Shown here: positions 8,814-17,348 of the stretch, piece after piece | Layout: each line of letters opens with the position of its first letter | Position numbering within the stretch: the stretch's first letter is position 1 | DNA from: Candidatus Aminicenantes bacterium UBA1061 | GTDB taxonomy: Bacteria; Acidobacteriota; Aminicenantia; Aminicenantales; Saccharicenantaceae | DNA length: 64,000 bases | Reading direction: 5' to 3' | Assembly: GCA_002316315.1 (NCBI GenBank) | Contig: DCDG01000018.1 | Location: forward strand, 1 to 64,000 | Notes under the pieces: generated by a model | Databases searched by the model: none | What the model was told of the DNA's origin: nothing | The model's input: the letters and a program-made list of their open reading frames with translations, nothing else | Made by a program: the position numbers and the translations under genes

Positions 8814-9005
8814 ATGGGCAAGGTCAAGGTTAAACTTGATAAAGAACTCTATCAGAAAATTGAAAAGGTAGCAGAAGTCGCTGGCTATAGTTCTCCAGAA
8901 GAATTTATAATTCACGTCCTGGAAAAGGAAATCAGTCACTTTGAAGGAGCCGATTCAGAGGAAGAAATTAAAAAGAGGCTAAAGGGACTGGGTTATATCT
9001 CCTGA
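8814..9005 (+). CDS. Small RHH-like protein with LGYI-type tail
   Basis: 63 residues, mostly one beta strand plus two helices (VKVKLDKELYQKIEKVAEVA then SSPEEFIIHVLEKEI), the pattern of a ribbon-helix-helix/CopG unit. The last residues, IKKRLKGLGYIS, resemble the short LxxLGY(I/V) tail seen at the ends of many sulfatase-type enzymes. AAAGGAG five bases before ATG supports the start. It lies 25 bp after the third phosphatase gene and 21 bp before the membrane protein gene, so it is co-transcribed. It could be a DNA-binding regulator of the operon or a small partner of the enzymes; the sequence does not decide this. Confidence 0.7.
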   Translation: MGKVKVKLDKELYQKIEKVAEVAGYSSPEEFIIHVLEKEISHFEGADSEEEIKKRLKGLGYIS

Positions 9006-9026
9006 AAAAGGTTGATCTGAAACCTG

Positions 9027-9854
9027 ATGTGGTGGTTGAATCAAGCAGTCGGATTGGTGGTAAAAGTTTTTTTACTGCCTTTTACCGGCCTGAATCCCTG
9101 GGCAGGGATGATTTTCATTTCTCTCCTGACCGCTGTCCTGATGCTTTTTATCTATAAAAAAACTTCCAATCAGAACGGTATAAAAGAGGCCAAAAATCTG
9201 ATTAAGGGCTATATGCTGGAAATAAGACTCTTTCAAAATGATTTTGGAGTATTCCTGGGCGGGCTGAAAAGACTGTTCTCTGCCAATCTGCGCTACCTGG
9301 CCTATAATCTCAAGCCACTCCTGGTAATGATTGTGCCCATCTTTCTTTTACTGGCCCAGATGAATCTCTGGTTTGGCTATCAGGTTCAACAGCCAGGTGA
9401 AACCTTATTGCTCAAAGTTGAGTTCAATCAGGCAGTTGAGGTTGACCGCCTTGACCTGGAAGTAGAAGCACCGCCAGGAGTGCTTGTTGATTCTCCGCCT
9501 GTCAGGATTATCGATGGCAAAGAAGTTGACTGGCGGCTAAAAATAGTTGAACTTCGAGGCGGACAGCTGGTAATAAAAAACGGAGGTGAAAAGTACGCCA
9601 AAGACATCTCTCTGCCCCAATCTAAACTGGCCAGGGTATCAGCCATCAGAGTGAACCAGAATATCTGGGAGCAGTTGCTCAATCCAGGAGAAAAGCCACT
9701 TCCCCGGGAGGCTGAGATTAAAAAAATTGAAGTTGTTTATCCCGCAGCCAGATTAAATCTTTTCGGTCTTAAAATTCACTGGCTGGTGGCCTATTTTGTG
9801 CTGTCCATTATCTTTGGCTTTGGCTTAAAAGGCTGGTTCAAAGTGGAAATTTAA
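9027..9854 (+). CDS. Membrane protein resembling Oxa1/DUF106 (EMC3-like), with extracytoplasmic beta domain
   Basis: 275 residues. TM1 near residues 10-43 (NPWAGMIFISLLTAVLMLFI) is followed by a charged cytosolic helical stretch to about residue 95. TM2 contains NLKPLLVMIVPIFLLLAQMN. A beta-rich extracytoplasmic segment follows (about 120-245) and TM3 is at the C-terminus. The TM1/charged helices/KP...PIFLL order recalls DUF106, TMCO1 and EMC3 members of the Oxa1 insertase superfamily; this is recognition by eye, not a profile hit. The start has only a weak ribosome site. It is the last gene of the phosphatase operon, so an assembly or scaffold role for the anchored enzymes is conceivable but unproven. 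Confidence 0.65.
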   Translation: MWWLNQAVGLVVKVFLLPFTGLNPWAGMIFISLLTAVLMLFIYKKTSNQNGIKEAKNLIKGYMLEIRLFQNDFGVFLGGLKRLFSANLRYLAYNLKPLLVMIVPIFLLLAQMNLWFGYQVQQPGETLLLKVEFNQAVEVDRLDLEVEAPPGVLVDSPPVRIIDGKEVDWRLKIVELRGGQLVIKNGGEKYAKDISLPQSKLARVSAIRVNQNIWEQLLNPGEKPLPREAEIKKIEVVYPAARLNLFGLKIHWLVAYFVLSIIFGFGLKGWFKVEI

Positions 9855-9890
9855 TCCGCATCAGAATGATAGACAGAAATGGGAAAGATC

Positions 9891-11009
9891 ATGAAAATTG
9901 AAGTTTTTAAAATGGAAAGAATGCAATCACTCTGGGAAAATCTGGTCGATTACAACTTATCGGAGAGTGGCGTTCATCCTTTGACCTTGAAGGAGCTTCT
10001 GTCAGCTGAGGAAATACAGCAGTTAACTGAAGTCGAGCTCGGTTATACTCAGACCAATGGCACCCCTCCCCTGCGCCAGCAGATTGCCCGACTTTATCCA
10101 GGTCTTAATCCGGAGTCGATCATGGTTACCGCCGGTTCGTCTGAAGCCAATTTTCTCCTGATGTGGAGCCTCATTGAACCCGGAGATAAAGTGGTTTTTG
10201 AGTTGCCCAATTATCTTCAGATGTGGGGTCTGGCTCGAGCTTTTGGGGCAAGCGTTGAACCTTTGTGGCTTAAAGAGGAACTTGGCTGGCAGCCTGAGCC
10301 TGAGGACATTGACCGGGTTATAACTCCAGGAACGAAACTGGTTGTTTTGACCAATCCCAACAATCCGACCGGTTCAATCCTCAGACCGGCTATCCGCCAG
10401 CAAATAACAGAGCGGGTAAAAGCAGTCGGGGCCTGGCTGATTGCCGATGAAGTTTACCGCGGAGCTGAAATAAATGGAGAAGAAACGCCATCTTTTTATG
10501 GCCAGCTTGAAAAAGTAGCCGTAGTGGGCGGCCTATCCAAAGCCTATGGGTTACCTGGCTTGAGACTGGGCTGGCTGACCGGACCGGAAGAGCTGGTTCA
10601 AAAGATCTGGACTTATCACGACTATACCACCATTTCAGTTTCAGCTCTGACTGACCATCTGGCCACCAGAGCCCTGGAACCGGACAGGCGCCTGCAGCTC
10701 TTGAACCGGACCAGAAACATCATCAGGATCAATCTACCCATTCTAGAAAAATGGCTGCAGAGTTTCGATGGGCTGTTCAGTTATCAGCCACCGCAGGCCG
10801 GGGCTATCCTTTTTACGGCTTATAACTCTGAGGTCAATTCCACCCGGCTGGTTGAGAAACTTTTAAAAGAAAAAAACGTTCTGCTTGTTCCCGGCGACCA
10901 CTTTGAACTCGACCACCATCTGCGGCTGGGCTATGGCTCCCCGCCCGATCATCTCCAGGCAGCTCTGGACCGGGTAACTGAATTTTTAAAAGAATTCATC
11001 AAAAAATGA
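9891..11009 (+). CDS. Class I/II PLP-dependent aminotransferase
   Basis: A fold-type I aminotransferase of 372 residues. Motifs are LGYTQTNGTPPLRQQIA, VTAGSSEANFLLMWSLIEPG, LTNPNNPTGSI, IADEVYRG and GGLSKAYGLPGLRLGW, whose Lys should bind PLP. An upstream in-frame ATG at 9879 is possible, but GGGA lies close before the ATG at 9891 and family members start with a similar MKIExFxxERMQ sequence, so 9891 is preferred. Substrate is unknown; relatives act on aspartate or aromatic amino acids, and a C-S lyase activity cannot be excluded. It is 36 bp after the membrane protein and may share its transcript. Confidence 0.82.
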   Translation: MKIEVFKMERMQSLWENLVDYNLSESGVHPLTLKELLSAEEIQQLTEVELGYTQTNGTPPLRQQIARLYPGLNPESIMVTAGSSEANFLLMWSLIEPGDKVVFELPNYLQMWGLARAFGASVEPLWLKEELGWQPEPEDIDRVITPGTKLVVLTNPNNPTGSILRPAIRQQITERVKAVGAWLIADEVYRGAEINGEETPSFYGQLEKVAVVGGLSKAYGLPGLRLGWLTGPEELVQKIWTYHDYTTISVSALTDHLATRALEPDRRLQLLNRTRNIIRINLPILEKWLQSFDGLFSYQPPQAGAILFTAYNSEVNSTRLVEKLLKEKNVLLVPGDHFELDHHLRLGYGSPPDHLQAALDRVTEFLKEFIKK

Positions 11010-11045
11010 ACTGATAATTTGAAATAAATAATTTGCGTCTGTAGC

Positions 11046-11060
11046 CCAATCAAAGATTGG
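11046..11060 (+). other. Short hairpin just before the ompH ribosome binding site
   Basis: CCAATC-AAA-GATTGG forms a perfect 6-bp stem with a 3-nt loop, immediately followed by the AGAGGAGG ribosome site. It may protect the 5' end or tune translation of the Skp/OmpH gene. Confidence 0.4.
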
Positions 11061-11077
11061 AGAGGAGGTCTATCCAG

Positions 11078-11653
11078 ATGAAAAGAAAAGCAGCCTGCCC
11101 AGTGTTAAAAGTCGGGTGTTCATTATTTTTAGTTTTAATATTTACGGCCTTGTTGGCGGCCACAGCCAATGCCCAGTCAGCTCAAAAGGTAGCTATTATC
11201 GATTCTCAGAAAGCTTTTGATCGTTCGGTCCAGGGCCAGAAGATAATCGCTCTTCTTCAAGATAAGGAAAATGAAATAAAAGCCAGTCTGAAGCAGAGAC
11301 AGGAAGAAATAAACAGCCTCAAGGATAAATTTGCCAGCCAGAAATTGACTTTGAATGAGGAAGCTTTAAGACAGCTGCAGCTCGAAATAGATAAAAAAGA
11401 AGCAGAAAAAAAGAAATATGAACAGGACTCCTCTGTTGAATTTGATCAGTTCAAAGCAAAATTGATCAAGAAGATGAGAGACGAGATGCTGGCTATAGTT
11501 GATGAGCTGGTTAAAGAAAGAGGCTACGATCTGGTCTTTGATCTGTCTTCCTCCGGGCTCATTTACTTTCAAGCTGCTCTGGATATAACCGACGAGGTCA
11601 TAAAAAAATATGATGAGGCTTCTAGCCGGAAACAAAGCCCGGAGAGCTTCTGA
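11078..11653 (+). CDS. OmpH/Skp-family periplasmic chaperone
   Basis: 191 residues. A cleavable signal ends at ATANAQ, then KVAIIDSQKAFDRSVQGQK gives the beta strand and first helix of the Skp family. A long coiled coil follows (about residues 60-125), rich in K, E and Q, and then the closing YDLVFDLSSSGLIYFQAALDIT segment. Skp/OmpH carries outer-membrane proteins through the periplasm, so it supports a diderm envelope. AGAGGAGG nine bases before ATG fixes this start; an earlier TTG at 11057 would place the ribosome site inside the gene. No bamA or lpxD neighbour is present, which is unusual for this family. Confidence 0.85.
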   Translation: MKRKAACPVLKVGCSLFLVLIFTALLAATANAQSAQKVAIIDSQKAFDRSVQGQKIIALLQDKENEIKASLKQRQEEINSLKDKFASQKLTLNEEALRQLQLEIDKKEAEKKKYEQDSSVEFDQFKAKLIKKMRDEMLAIVDELVKERGYDLVFDLSSSGLIYFQAALDITDEVIKKYDEASSRKQSPESF

Positions 11654-11662
11654 GATAATCCT

Positions 11663-12835
11663 CTAATTGGTGTTCGCCCGCCTGAAACTCAATTCGAGCA
11701 GAACAATCTCCGAACGGCTGCCGGTCCTAACCGGTGGTCCCCAGGTGCCAGCACCTGAGGTAACATAAATATGCGTCTGGCCTTTTTTAAGATAGCCCCA
11801 GTTTTTTTCATAAATTAATCTATTAATAAGATTAAGGGGGAAAAGCTGCCCGGCGTGAGTATGACCACAGAGTAAAAGATCTACGCCTGCCCGCTGAGCT
11901 TCTTCCAGCCCAATCGGTTGATGATCCAGAACGATAAGTGGTAAAGAAGGCTCAACCTGGCCAGCAGCCATAATAGCCGGAAGGCTGGCCCGACGATCAC
12001 CAAACCTCAGGGCGGCCCAGTCTTTTCTGCCAATAACATAAAATGAGCCATCTATTTTGAGGGCTTTATCCAGCAGCTCCTGGACTCCGGCTCTTTCCAG
12101 ATAGCTGATATTTTTTTCCAGTCCACCATAGTATTCATGGTTACCGGGACAGGCAAAAAGGCCCAGGGGCGCCCTGATGTCCTTCATCAGCCTGACCATC
12201 TTCTCCTCTTCTTCGGCACCAATGGCTTCATCAACAATATCACCGGCGAAAAAGACAATTTCCGGGTTAAGTTCATTAATTTTTCTGACCAGAGCTTCCA
12301 GCCGATTCGAACGGTTATACATTCCCAGATGAATATCGGACAGCATAACCGCCCTCAGCCCGGTTCGGCTATCAGCCGTTTTATCAACCTGGAGATGAAG
12401 AGTCTTAACCACCGGGTGGATAGCATTAAGATGGCCTGAAAAGATAATAATCAGGGATACAGACAGGATCGCTGTAAAAGAAGCCGTGTTGCTGACCAAT
12501 AACCAGCTTGATGTTTTTACCGGTTGATGGAACAGAAGCCAGCTCCAGCGAATCAAGTCTTTTAGAAAAATCAACAGGAACAGGTAAAACATAAAGGCTA
12601 AATAGTAAATTCCAGGAACAGCCAGAATCTGTGATAAAGGGTGGCTAAACTGACCATTGATGATTCTGCTCAGGGGAAAACTCAAAATTAAAAAACTGAA
12701 GACCACCACAAATAGGAGACGGCCAGCTGGCCGAGAAGAAAACGCCTGAAGTCCTCTTTTTATAATATAGCCATTGAGAAAACCGTAAAGAACAAGGCTA
12801 ACCACTAAAAAAACAATCAAGTCTTTTCTCCGCAT
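11663..12835 (-). CDS. Membrane-bound metallophosphoesterase (YkuE/YaeI type)
   Basis: 390 residues with about four transmembrane helices in the first 140, followed by a calcineurin-like phosphoesterase domain. Metal motifs are VMLSDIHLG, FFAGDIVDE, CPGNHEYYGG, VLDHQP and LLCGHTHAGQLFP, all intact. Relatives hydrolyse UDP-diacylglucosamine or act on phospholipid-type substrates at the membrane, but the substrate is not shown here. It follows the nitroreductase gene by 27 bp on the same strand, so it is likely the distal gene of an operon with that gene and the S9 peptidase. It converges with ompH with 9 bp between the stops. Confidence 0.87.
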   Translation of the reverse strand: MRRKDLIVFLVVSLVLYGFLNGYIIKRGLQAFSSRPAGRLLFVVVFSFLILSFPLSRIINGQFSHPLSQILAVPGIYYLAFMFYLFLLIFLKDLIRWSWLLFHQPVKTSSWLLVSNTASFTAILSVSLIIIFSGHLNAIHPVVKTLHLQVDKTADSRTGLRAVMLSDIHLGMYNRSNRLEALVRKINELNPEIVFFAGDIVDEAIGAEEEEKMVRLMKDIRAPLGLFACPGNHEYYGGLEKNISYLERAGVQELLDKALKIDGSFYVIGRKDWAALRFGDRRASLPAIMAAGQVEPSLPLIVLDHQPIGLEEAQRAGVDLLLCGHTHAGQLFPLNLINRLIYEKNWGYLKKGQTHIYVTSGAGTWGPPVRTGSRSEIVLLELSFRRANTN

Positions 12836-12862
12836 CGAGACGTGTTTCTTTTTATTTTCTGC

Positions 12863-13411
12863 TCAGTCTCCCAGCCGATTAAACCAGGCGATATCCTTAA
12901 GTTCTTTTCTGGCGCGCGGTCTCGTCGGTTGGCTGGCCGCATACCCGACTGACAACATGGTGACCAGACGGTATTTCCCGGGGATATTGAGTACCTTTCT
13001 GACCGCTCTGAGGTTAAACCACCCAATCCAGCAGGTACCCAGCCCCTGTTCCTCAGCTTTTAAAACAAAGTGTTCACCGGCAATGCCCAGATCTAAAAGG
13101 TAAAACTGCGTACCCTGTACCAGGCGGCCCAGATTATTGGCCAGAAGGTCCAGTCTGGCCATCATCAGAACCAGGACAGGCGCTCCGGCCGCAAACCGGC
13201 TGGCGGCGTAAATGCCGGAAAAGGCTGCTCTGGCTACCTTCTCTTTGAGTTCAGGCTCATCTATAACCAGAAATCTCCAGGGCTGGACATTTTCGGCGGA
13301 AGGAGCCAGGCGGGCAGCTTCCAGACAGGCCAGAATTTTTTCTCTCTCTACCGGCTGAGGAGAATAGCGCCTGATACTGCGCCTCGCTTGAATAATCTCG
13401 TCCAGAGTCAT
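12863..13411 (-). CDS. Nitroreductase-family flavoprotein
   Basis: 182 residues from the chosen ATG. It has the FMN-dependent nitroreductase pattern ARRSIRRYSPQPVEREKI, SAENVQPWRFLVI, a helical core, and EEQGLGTCWIGWFN near the C-terminal third. Such proteins transfer two electrons from NAD(P)H to quinones, nitro compounds or flavins. The reading frame continues upstream into the 3' end of the peptidase gene, but GAGAGG five bases before the ATG at 13411 and the conserved MTLDEIIQARRS beginning indicate this start. It probably forms an operon with the flanking minus-strand genes. The physiological electron acceptor cannot be deduced. Confidence 0.85.
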   Translation of the reverse strand: MTLDEIIQARRSIRRYSPQPVEREKILACLEAARLAPSAENVQPWRFLVIDEPELKEKVARAAFSGIYAASRFAAGAPVLVLMMARLDLLANNLGRLVQGTQFYLLDLGIAGEHFVLKAEEQGLGTCWIGWFNLRAVRKVLNIPGKYRLVTMLSVGYAASQPTRPRARKELKDIAWFNRLGD

Positions 13412-13443
13412 CTCTGCCTCTCTTAACTGGAATTCTGACCTTA

Positions 13444-16080
13444 TTACCTGTTCTTTTTGGGCCCTGATTTTTCCCAATCTCTCTGCAGTTCAATTAAATC
13501 CACTGTCTGGGAGAAATCACCGAGTAAATAGCGAGCAAAATAATCAGCTCTGATCCAGAACCAGTAATCACTCATGTCGCCATAACCGTGTCTCTGCCCG
13601 GGGAAAACAAAGAGGTCAAAGCGTTTGCCGGCTTTGATCAAAGCGGCAGCCAGCCTGAGTGTATTGGCCGGATGGACATTATCATCAATATCACCCGTCG
13701 TTAACAGCAAATGCCCTTTAAGGTTACCGACCAGAGTTGAATTACGGTCAATGCTGTATTCAAACTTGATCTTCCCGTCTTTATCGACCACCTCTTTTAC
13801 ACCATGATGTTTCTCGCTCCACCAGCGGTTGTAGATATTGTTTTCATGATTACCGGACGATGATACACCAACTTTGAAGAAGTCAGGATAAACCAGCAGA
13901 GCCGCCGCCGTCATAAAACCGCCGCCCGAATGACCGTAAATCCCGACCCGGTTCAGATCAATGAATGGATAACGAGCAGCCAGTTGCTCGATAGCATATT
14001 TTTTATCGGCCAGGCCATAATCACGCAAATTACCATAGCCATAATTATGGTACCACTTGGAGCGCAGTGGACTACCACCCCGGTTGCCGACTTCGATGAC
14101 GATAAAGCCCATCTGGGCCAGGGCGACATTCTGATTGGCTGGTGAAAAACTTTTGGAGACACTCTCCGTTTGTGGTCCTGGATAAACATAGGTGATAATG
14201 GGATATTTACGTTCTGGATTAAAATCAAAAGGCTTGTACATCACACCGTAAAGCTCGGTTTGGCCATCAGCCGCTTTAACCGTAAAAGGCTCTGGAAATT
14301 TGAATCCGGCAGCCTGGAGAGCCGAAATATCAGTTGTTTCCAGCTTCAAAATCAGATTGCCTGAAGTATCCCTGAGTTCAGAAACGGGAGCAGTGTCTAC
14401 CCGGGAATAATTATCAACAAAAAAGCGGGTGGAATCGCTCATAGAAACCTGATGATTAAAATCACCAGGATCCAGGCACTTGAGGCTGGTACCGTCGAAA
14501 TTGATTCGATAAAGATGGCTAAAATAAGGATCCTCACCTTTTTCGCGCCCGCCGGCCAGAAAATACAGAACTCTCGCCTTCTCATCAAGATTGACCACTT
14601 CCCGGCAATTAAATTCACCGGCAGTGATCTGATTTTTCAGATGGCCCCGAGCATCAAAAAGATAATAATGTCCCCAGCCATCCCTCTCTGACCACCAGAC
14701 CAGCTCCTGACCGCCATTAACCAGCCGCAGAGGCTGAAATTCGACATAGGTATTTAGCCTCTCTTCAATGAGGACAGTCACCTCACCGCTGGTTGTATCA
14801 GCCAGACAGACTTCATAGCCATGAAGATCCCTTGTCTGTCGGCCAAAATAAAGTTTTTCGGAAGTATCCGCCAGCCAGAGTGGAGGCAGTGGTTTATCAG
14901 GGTCTTCAACCGCCGCTTTACGCGGCGCAGTAAAAATATTGTAGGTAGGATCTTTGAACTTCTCATCTTTAATTTTAACCCGGTTTTTGCTGGCCAGCTC
15001 GAAAACCAGAATCTCAGGCTGGGGCTGATTTTCTTCTCCCGGCATCCCGTATTTATAAGTCTGAAGCACCGGTCTGGGTTCCGCCAGGCTGTCAATCACC
15101 CAGAGATCCCCAACTTTTCTTTCATCTTCCCGAATACAGGCAAATTTCTTTGAATCTTTTGACCAGAAAATCATGATAGCCGGAGTCCGGAAATCCTGGC
15201 GATCTTTCTCCTGTTTCTGAAGTTCCTTTTTTTCATCTTCCCTCAGGTCGCGGGCATAGGAATAATATTGTTCTCCATCGGTGGTCAACTGAACTTCCTG
15301 GATGGTGGGATCATCGGCTTTCTTCAAAGCCTTCTCATAATTGGCTTTATCCATCATATAAAGGTTATGGGCACGAGCAAAAATAACGGTCTGGCCATCA
15401 GCGGAAATTGAAGCCCAGCGCGGCCTTTTGGGCACAGGTTGATAATCTTTAATCAGGCTTAAAGTCCCTTTCTGCAGATCATACTCAAAGCCGAGGGTTT
15501 TGGTCTTTTTGGCCTGCTCAGCAGCCTCTTCTTCCCGTCCTTTATTTTTTTCCGTATCCTGTTCCTTTTCCTTTTCTTTTTCTTTATCCATAAACCGCTT
15601 TTCAAGCTCCTGGACTTTCATCACCTCGCCGGCAACGGAAATATCGTTATCAAGAGGAACTTCAATTTCAAACTTAAAAGCTGTATCGTTTTTAATCATT
15701 TTGATGGTTTTAATTGGCAAATGCTGGGCATCATAGGGCGTCAGAAGAATGCGAGTCAGGTCTGACGCCATCCTGGCCTTATCAAAGAGAGGCCGACAGC
15801 TACCGCGGGCAGCTTCCACTAAGTACCAGTCTTTTCCAGCTGGAGTTTCATAAACATACCAGAAGCGGTCTCCGCTTACCAGCCAGTGAGGTTCAACTGA
15901 AAGATTAAAGACAAGTTTGCCCACTTTAGCTGGAGTCCAGCGGGCAGCCAGATCATAATTAGCCTTTTCCTGTCCAGCTAAAAGAAATGAAGCCAAAAAA
16001 GACATGGCAACCAGAAGAAAAAGACATTTTTTTAAAATCTGGCCGCTGACCAGGACCCTGGTTTTTGTTCTCTTTATCAT
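13444..16080 (-). CDS. S9-family peptidase, DPP4-like, exported
   Basis: 878 residues. A hydrophobic signal (residues 8-35) ends near FLLAGQEK. The middle is an eight-bladed DPPIV-type propeller and the C-terminal third an alpha/beta hydrolase. The catalytic triad is visible: Ser in GIYGHSGGGFMT, Asp in GDIDDNVHP and His in FPGQRHGYG. It should release dipeptides from peptides outside the cytoplasm. GGGAGG six bases before ATG sets the start at 16080; an upstream in-frame ATG at 16134 lacks one. An odd Lys/Glu-rich insert (KEKEKEKEQDTEKNKG) interrupts the propeller. The operon continues into the nitroreductase gene. Confidence 0.88.
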   Translation of the reverse strand: MIKRTKTRVLVSGQILKKCLFLLVAMSFLASFLLAGQEKANYDLAARWTPAKVGKLVFNLSVEPHWLVSGDRFWYVYETPAGKDWYLVEAARGSCRPLFDKARMASDLTRILLTPYDAQHLPIKTIKMIKNDTAFKFEIEVPLDNDISVAGEVMKVQELEKRFMDKEKEKEKEQDTEKNKGREEEAAEQAKKTKTLGFEYDLQKGTLSLIKDYQPVPKRPRWASISADGQTVIFARAHNLYMMDKANYEKALKKADDPTIQEVQLTTDGEQYYSYARDLREDEKKELQKQEKDRQDFRTPAIMIFWSKDSKKFACIREDERKVGDLWVIDSLAEPRPVLQTYKYGMPGEENQPQPEILVFELASKNRVKIKDEKFKDPTYNIFTAPRKAAVEDPDKPLPPLWLADTSEKLYFGRQTRDLHGYEVCLADTTSGEVTVLIEERLNTYVEFQPLRLVNGGQELVWWSERDGWGHYYLFDARGHLKNQITAGEFNCREVVNLDEKARVLYFLAGGREKGEDPYFSHLYRINFDGTSLKCLDPGDFNHQVSMSDSTRFFVDNYSRVDTAPVSELRDTSGNLILKLETTDISALQAAGFKFPEPFTVKAADGQTELYGVMYKPFDFNPERKYPIITYVYPGPQTESVSKSFSPANQNVALAQMGFIVIEVGNRGGSPLRSKWYHNYGYGNLRDYGLADKKYAIEQLAARYPFIDLNRVGIYGHSGGGFMTAAALLVYPDFFKVGVSSSGNHENNIYNRWWSEKHHGVKEVVDKDGKIKFEYSIDRNSTLVGNLKGHLLLTTGDIDDNVHPANTLRLAAALIKAGKRFDLFVFPGQRHGYGDMSDYWFWIRADYFARYLLGDFSQTVDLIELQRDWEKSGPKKNR

Positions 16081-16297
16081 TTTTTCCTCCCGACCGTTGG
16101 TCTGAGCCATCCGGCCTTTTAATTGTTTTCTCATATCAGTCTTGAACCTGATTTCAATAGTTATTTATTAAAGCTCAAATACCACCTTGATAGCAAGAAA
16201 TTTTTCTTTTTATTAATGGCCGATATTCTGATAAAATTCTAGGGCAAGAAAAAACTATATTCATCCAGTTTACGTATTTCAATTAAAGGAGATAAAA

Positions 16298-17317
16298 ATG
16301 AAAAAGTCGAGACTGATTATATCTTTTTGCCTTCTTTTAAGCCTGACCGCCTGGTTTCTCCCCGGCTGTGGGCCTCAAGCCAGAAAGCCGGTAGCCGGTT
16401 CTGCTCTCGGTCAGGATATGCTGACTCTGCTGCCTGCCGACACCTCCGCTTTTTTTGTTCTTGACTGGCATAAACTCATCAACCTGAAGCCAATCGAGAC
16501 CTGGCTGGAACAGCAAAAAGAACTGGAAACTTACCAAAAAAAACTAGAAGCTTTCCAGCTTGATTTTAAAAAAGAAATTTATTACCTGGCCTTAGCAGTT
16601 GTCGGTGAAGTTAATAAGCCGGCCGAAGCAGTGGTGGCATTGGCCAACCTCAAGTATCAGAAAGACAAATTAATACCAGCCGGGAGTGGCAACCAGAAGC
16701 CCGAACTGGAAACTTACAATGGCATTTCTTACCTGCCAATGATCGAAGTAGAAGGAAAAGCCATGGTCTGTCTGGCTTTTTTAGATAGCTCTAATCTGGC
16801 CATCGGCTCAGAGGCGGCGGTAAAAAAAGTCATAGATGTTTATCAGGGAAAAACGCCCCATTTTTTTAGCAATAAAAATTTAAAGACCCTGGTTAAAGAT
16901 CTCAATACCAGGGCCATCACTTTTGGCTGGCTGACCGTGCCGGCTGATCTGGTCCAGTCAAAACTAAGTCAGAATCCATCTCTTATGCCTCTGACCAAGG
17001 TTAAAAATATTTCCTCCTTTTCTGATTATAAAAATTCCACCTATCTCAATGACATCAAGCTCTATGCTGAGGATAAAGATAACTTAAAATCGATTGCTGA
17101 CATTCTAACCGGCTTCAAGTCTCTCAGTCTGGGTCTGGGAGCTCAAACTCCAGAACTCAAAGAAGTGCTGGATGCTATTGAGATTACCACCACCGAGAAA
17201 TATCTTAAAGTTTTTATCAGTCTTAAAGAAGAACAGCTCCAGGCTATTACCAAACTGATCAAAGAGAAAAGTCAGAAGAGCAGCTCGCCTCAGCCGGCTG
17301 GCAAAAGCCAGGCCTAA
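16298..17317 (+). CDS. Predicted lipoprotein of unknown function
   Basis: 339 residues, not recognised beyond a lipoprotein signal: a hydrophobic N-terminus with the lipobox LPGCG, so Cys near residue 24 should be lipidated. The mature part contains LLPADTSAFFVLDWHKLINL, alternating beta/alpha segments and a Lys-rich, low-complexity C-terminus. The overall look recalls DUF3352-type proteins that begin with a similar LPADTxxF segment, but this is weak. AAAGGAG six bases before ATG supports the start. It is divergent from the DPP4-like peptidase and convergent with the ABC cluster, so it is probably monocistronic. Confidence 0.7.
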   Translation: MKKSRLIISFCLLLSLTAWFLPGCGPQARKPVAGSALGQDMLTLLPADTSAFFVLDWHKLINLKPIETWLEQQKELETYQKKLEAFQLDFKKEIYYLALAVVGEVNKPAEAVVALANLKYQKDKLIPAGSGNQKPELETYNGISYLPMIEVEGKAMVCLAFLDSSNLAIGSEAAVKKVIDVYQGKTPHFFSNKNLKTLVKDLNTRAITFGWLTVPADLVQSKLSQNPSLMPLTKVKNISSFSDYKNSTYLNDIKLYAEDKDNLKSIADILTGFKSLSLGLGAQTPELKEVLDAIEITTTEKYLKVFISLKEEQLQAITKLIKEKSQKSSSPQPAGKSQA

Positions 17318-17348
17318 TTGAGGATTATACCGGTTGGGGACAGGGCAA

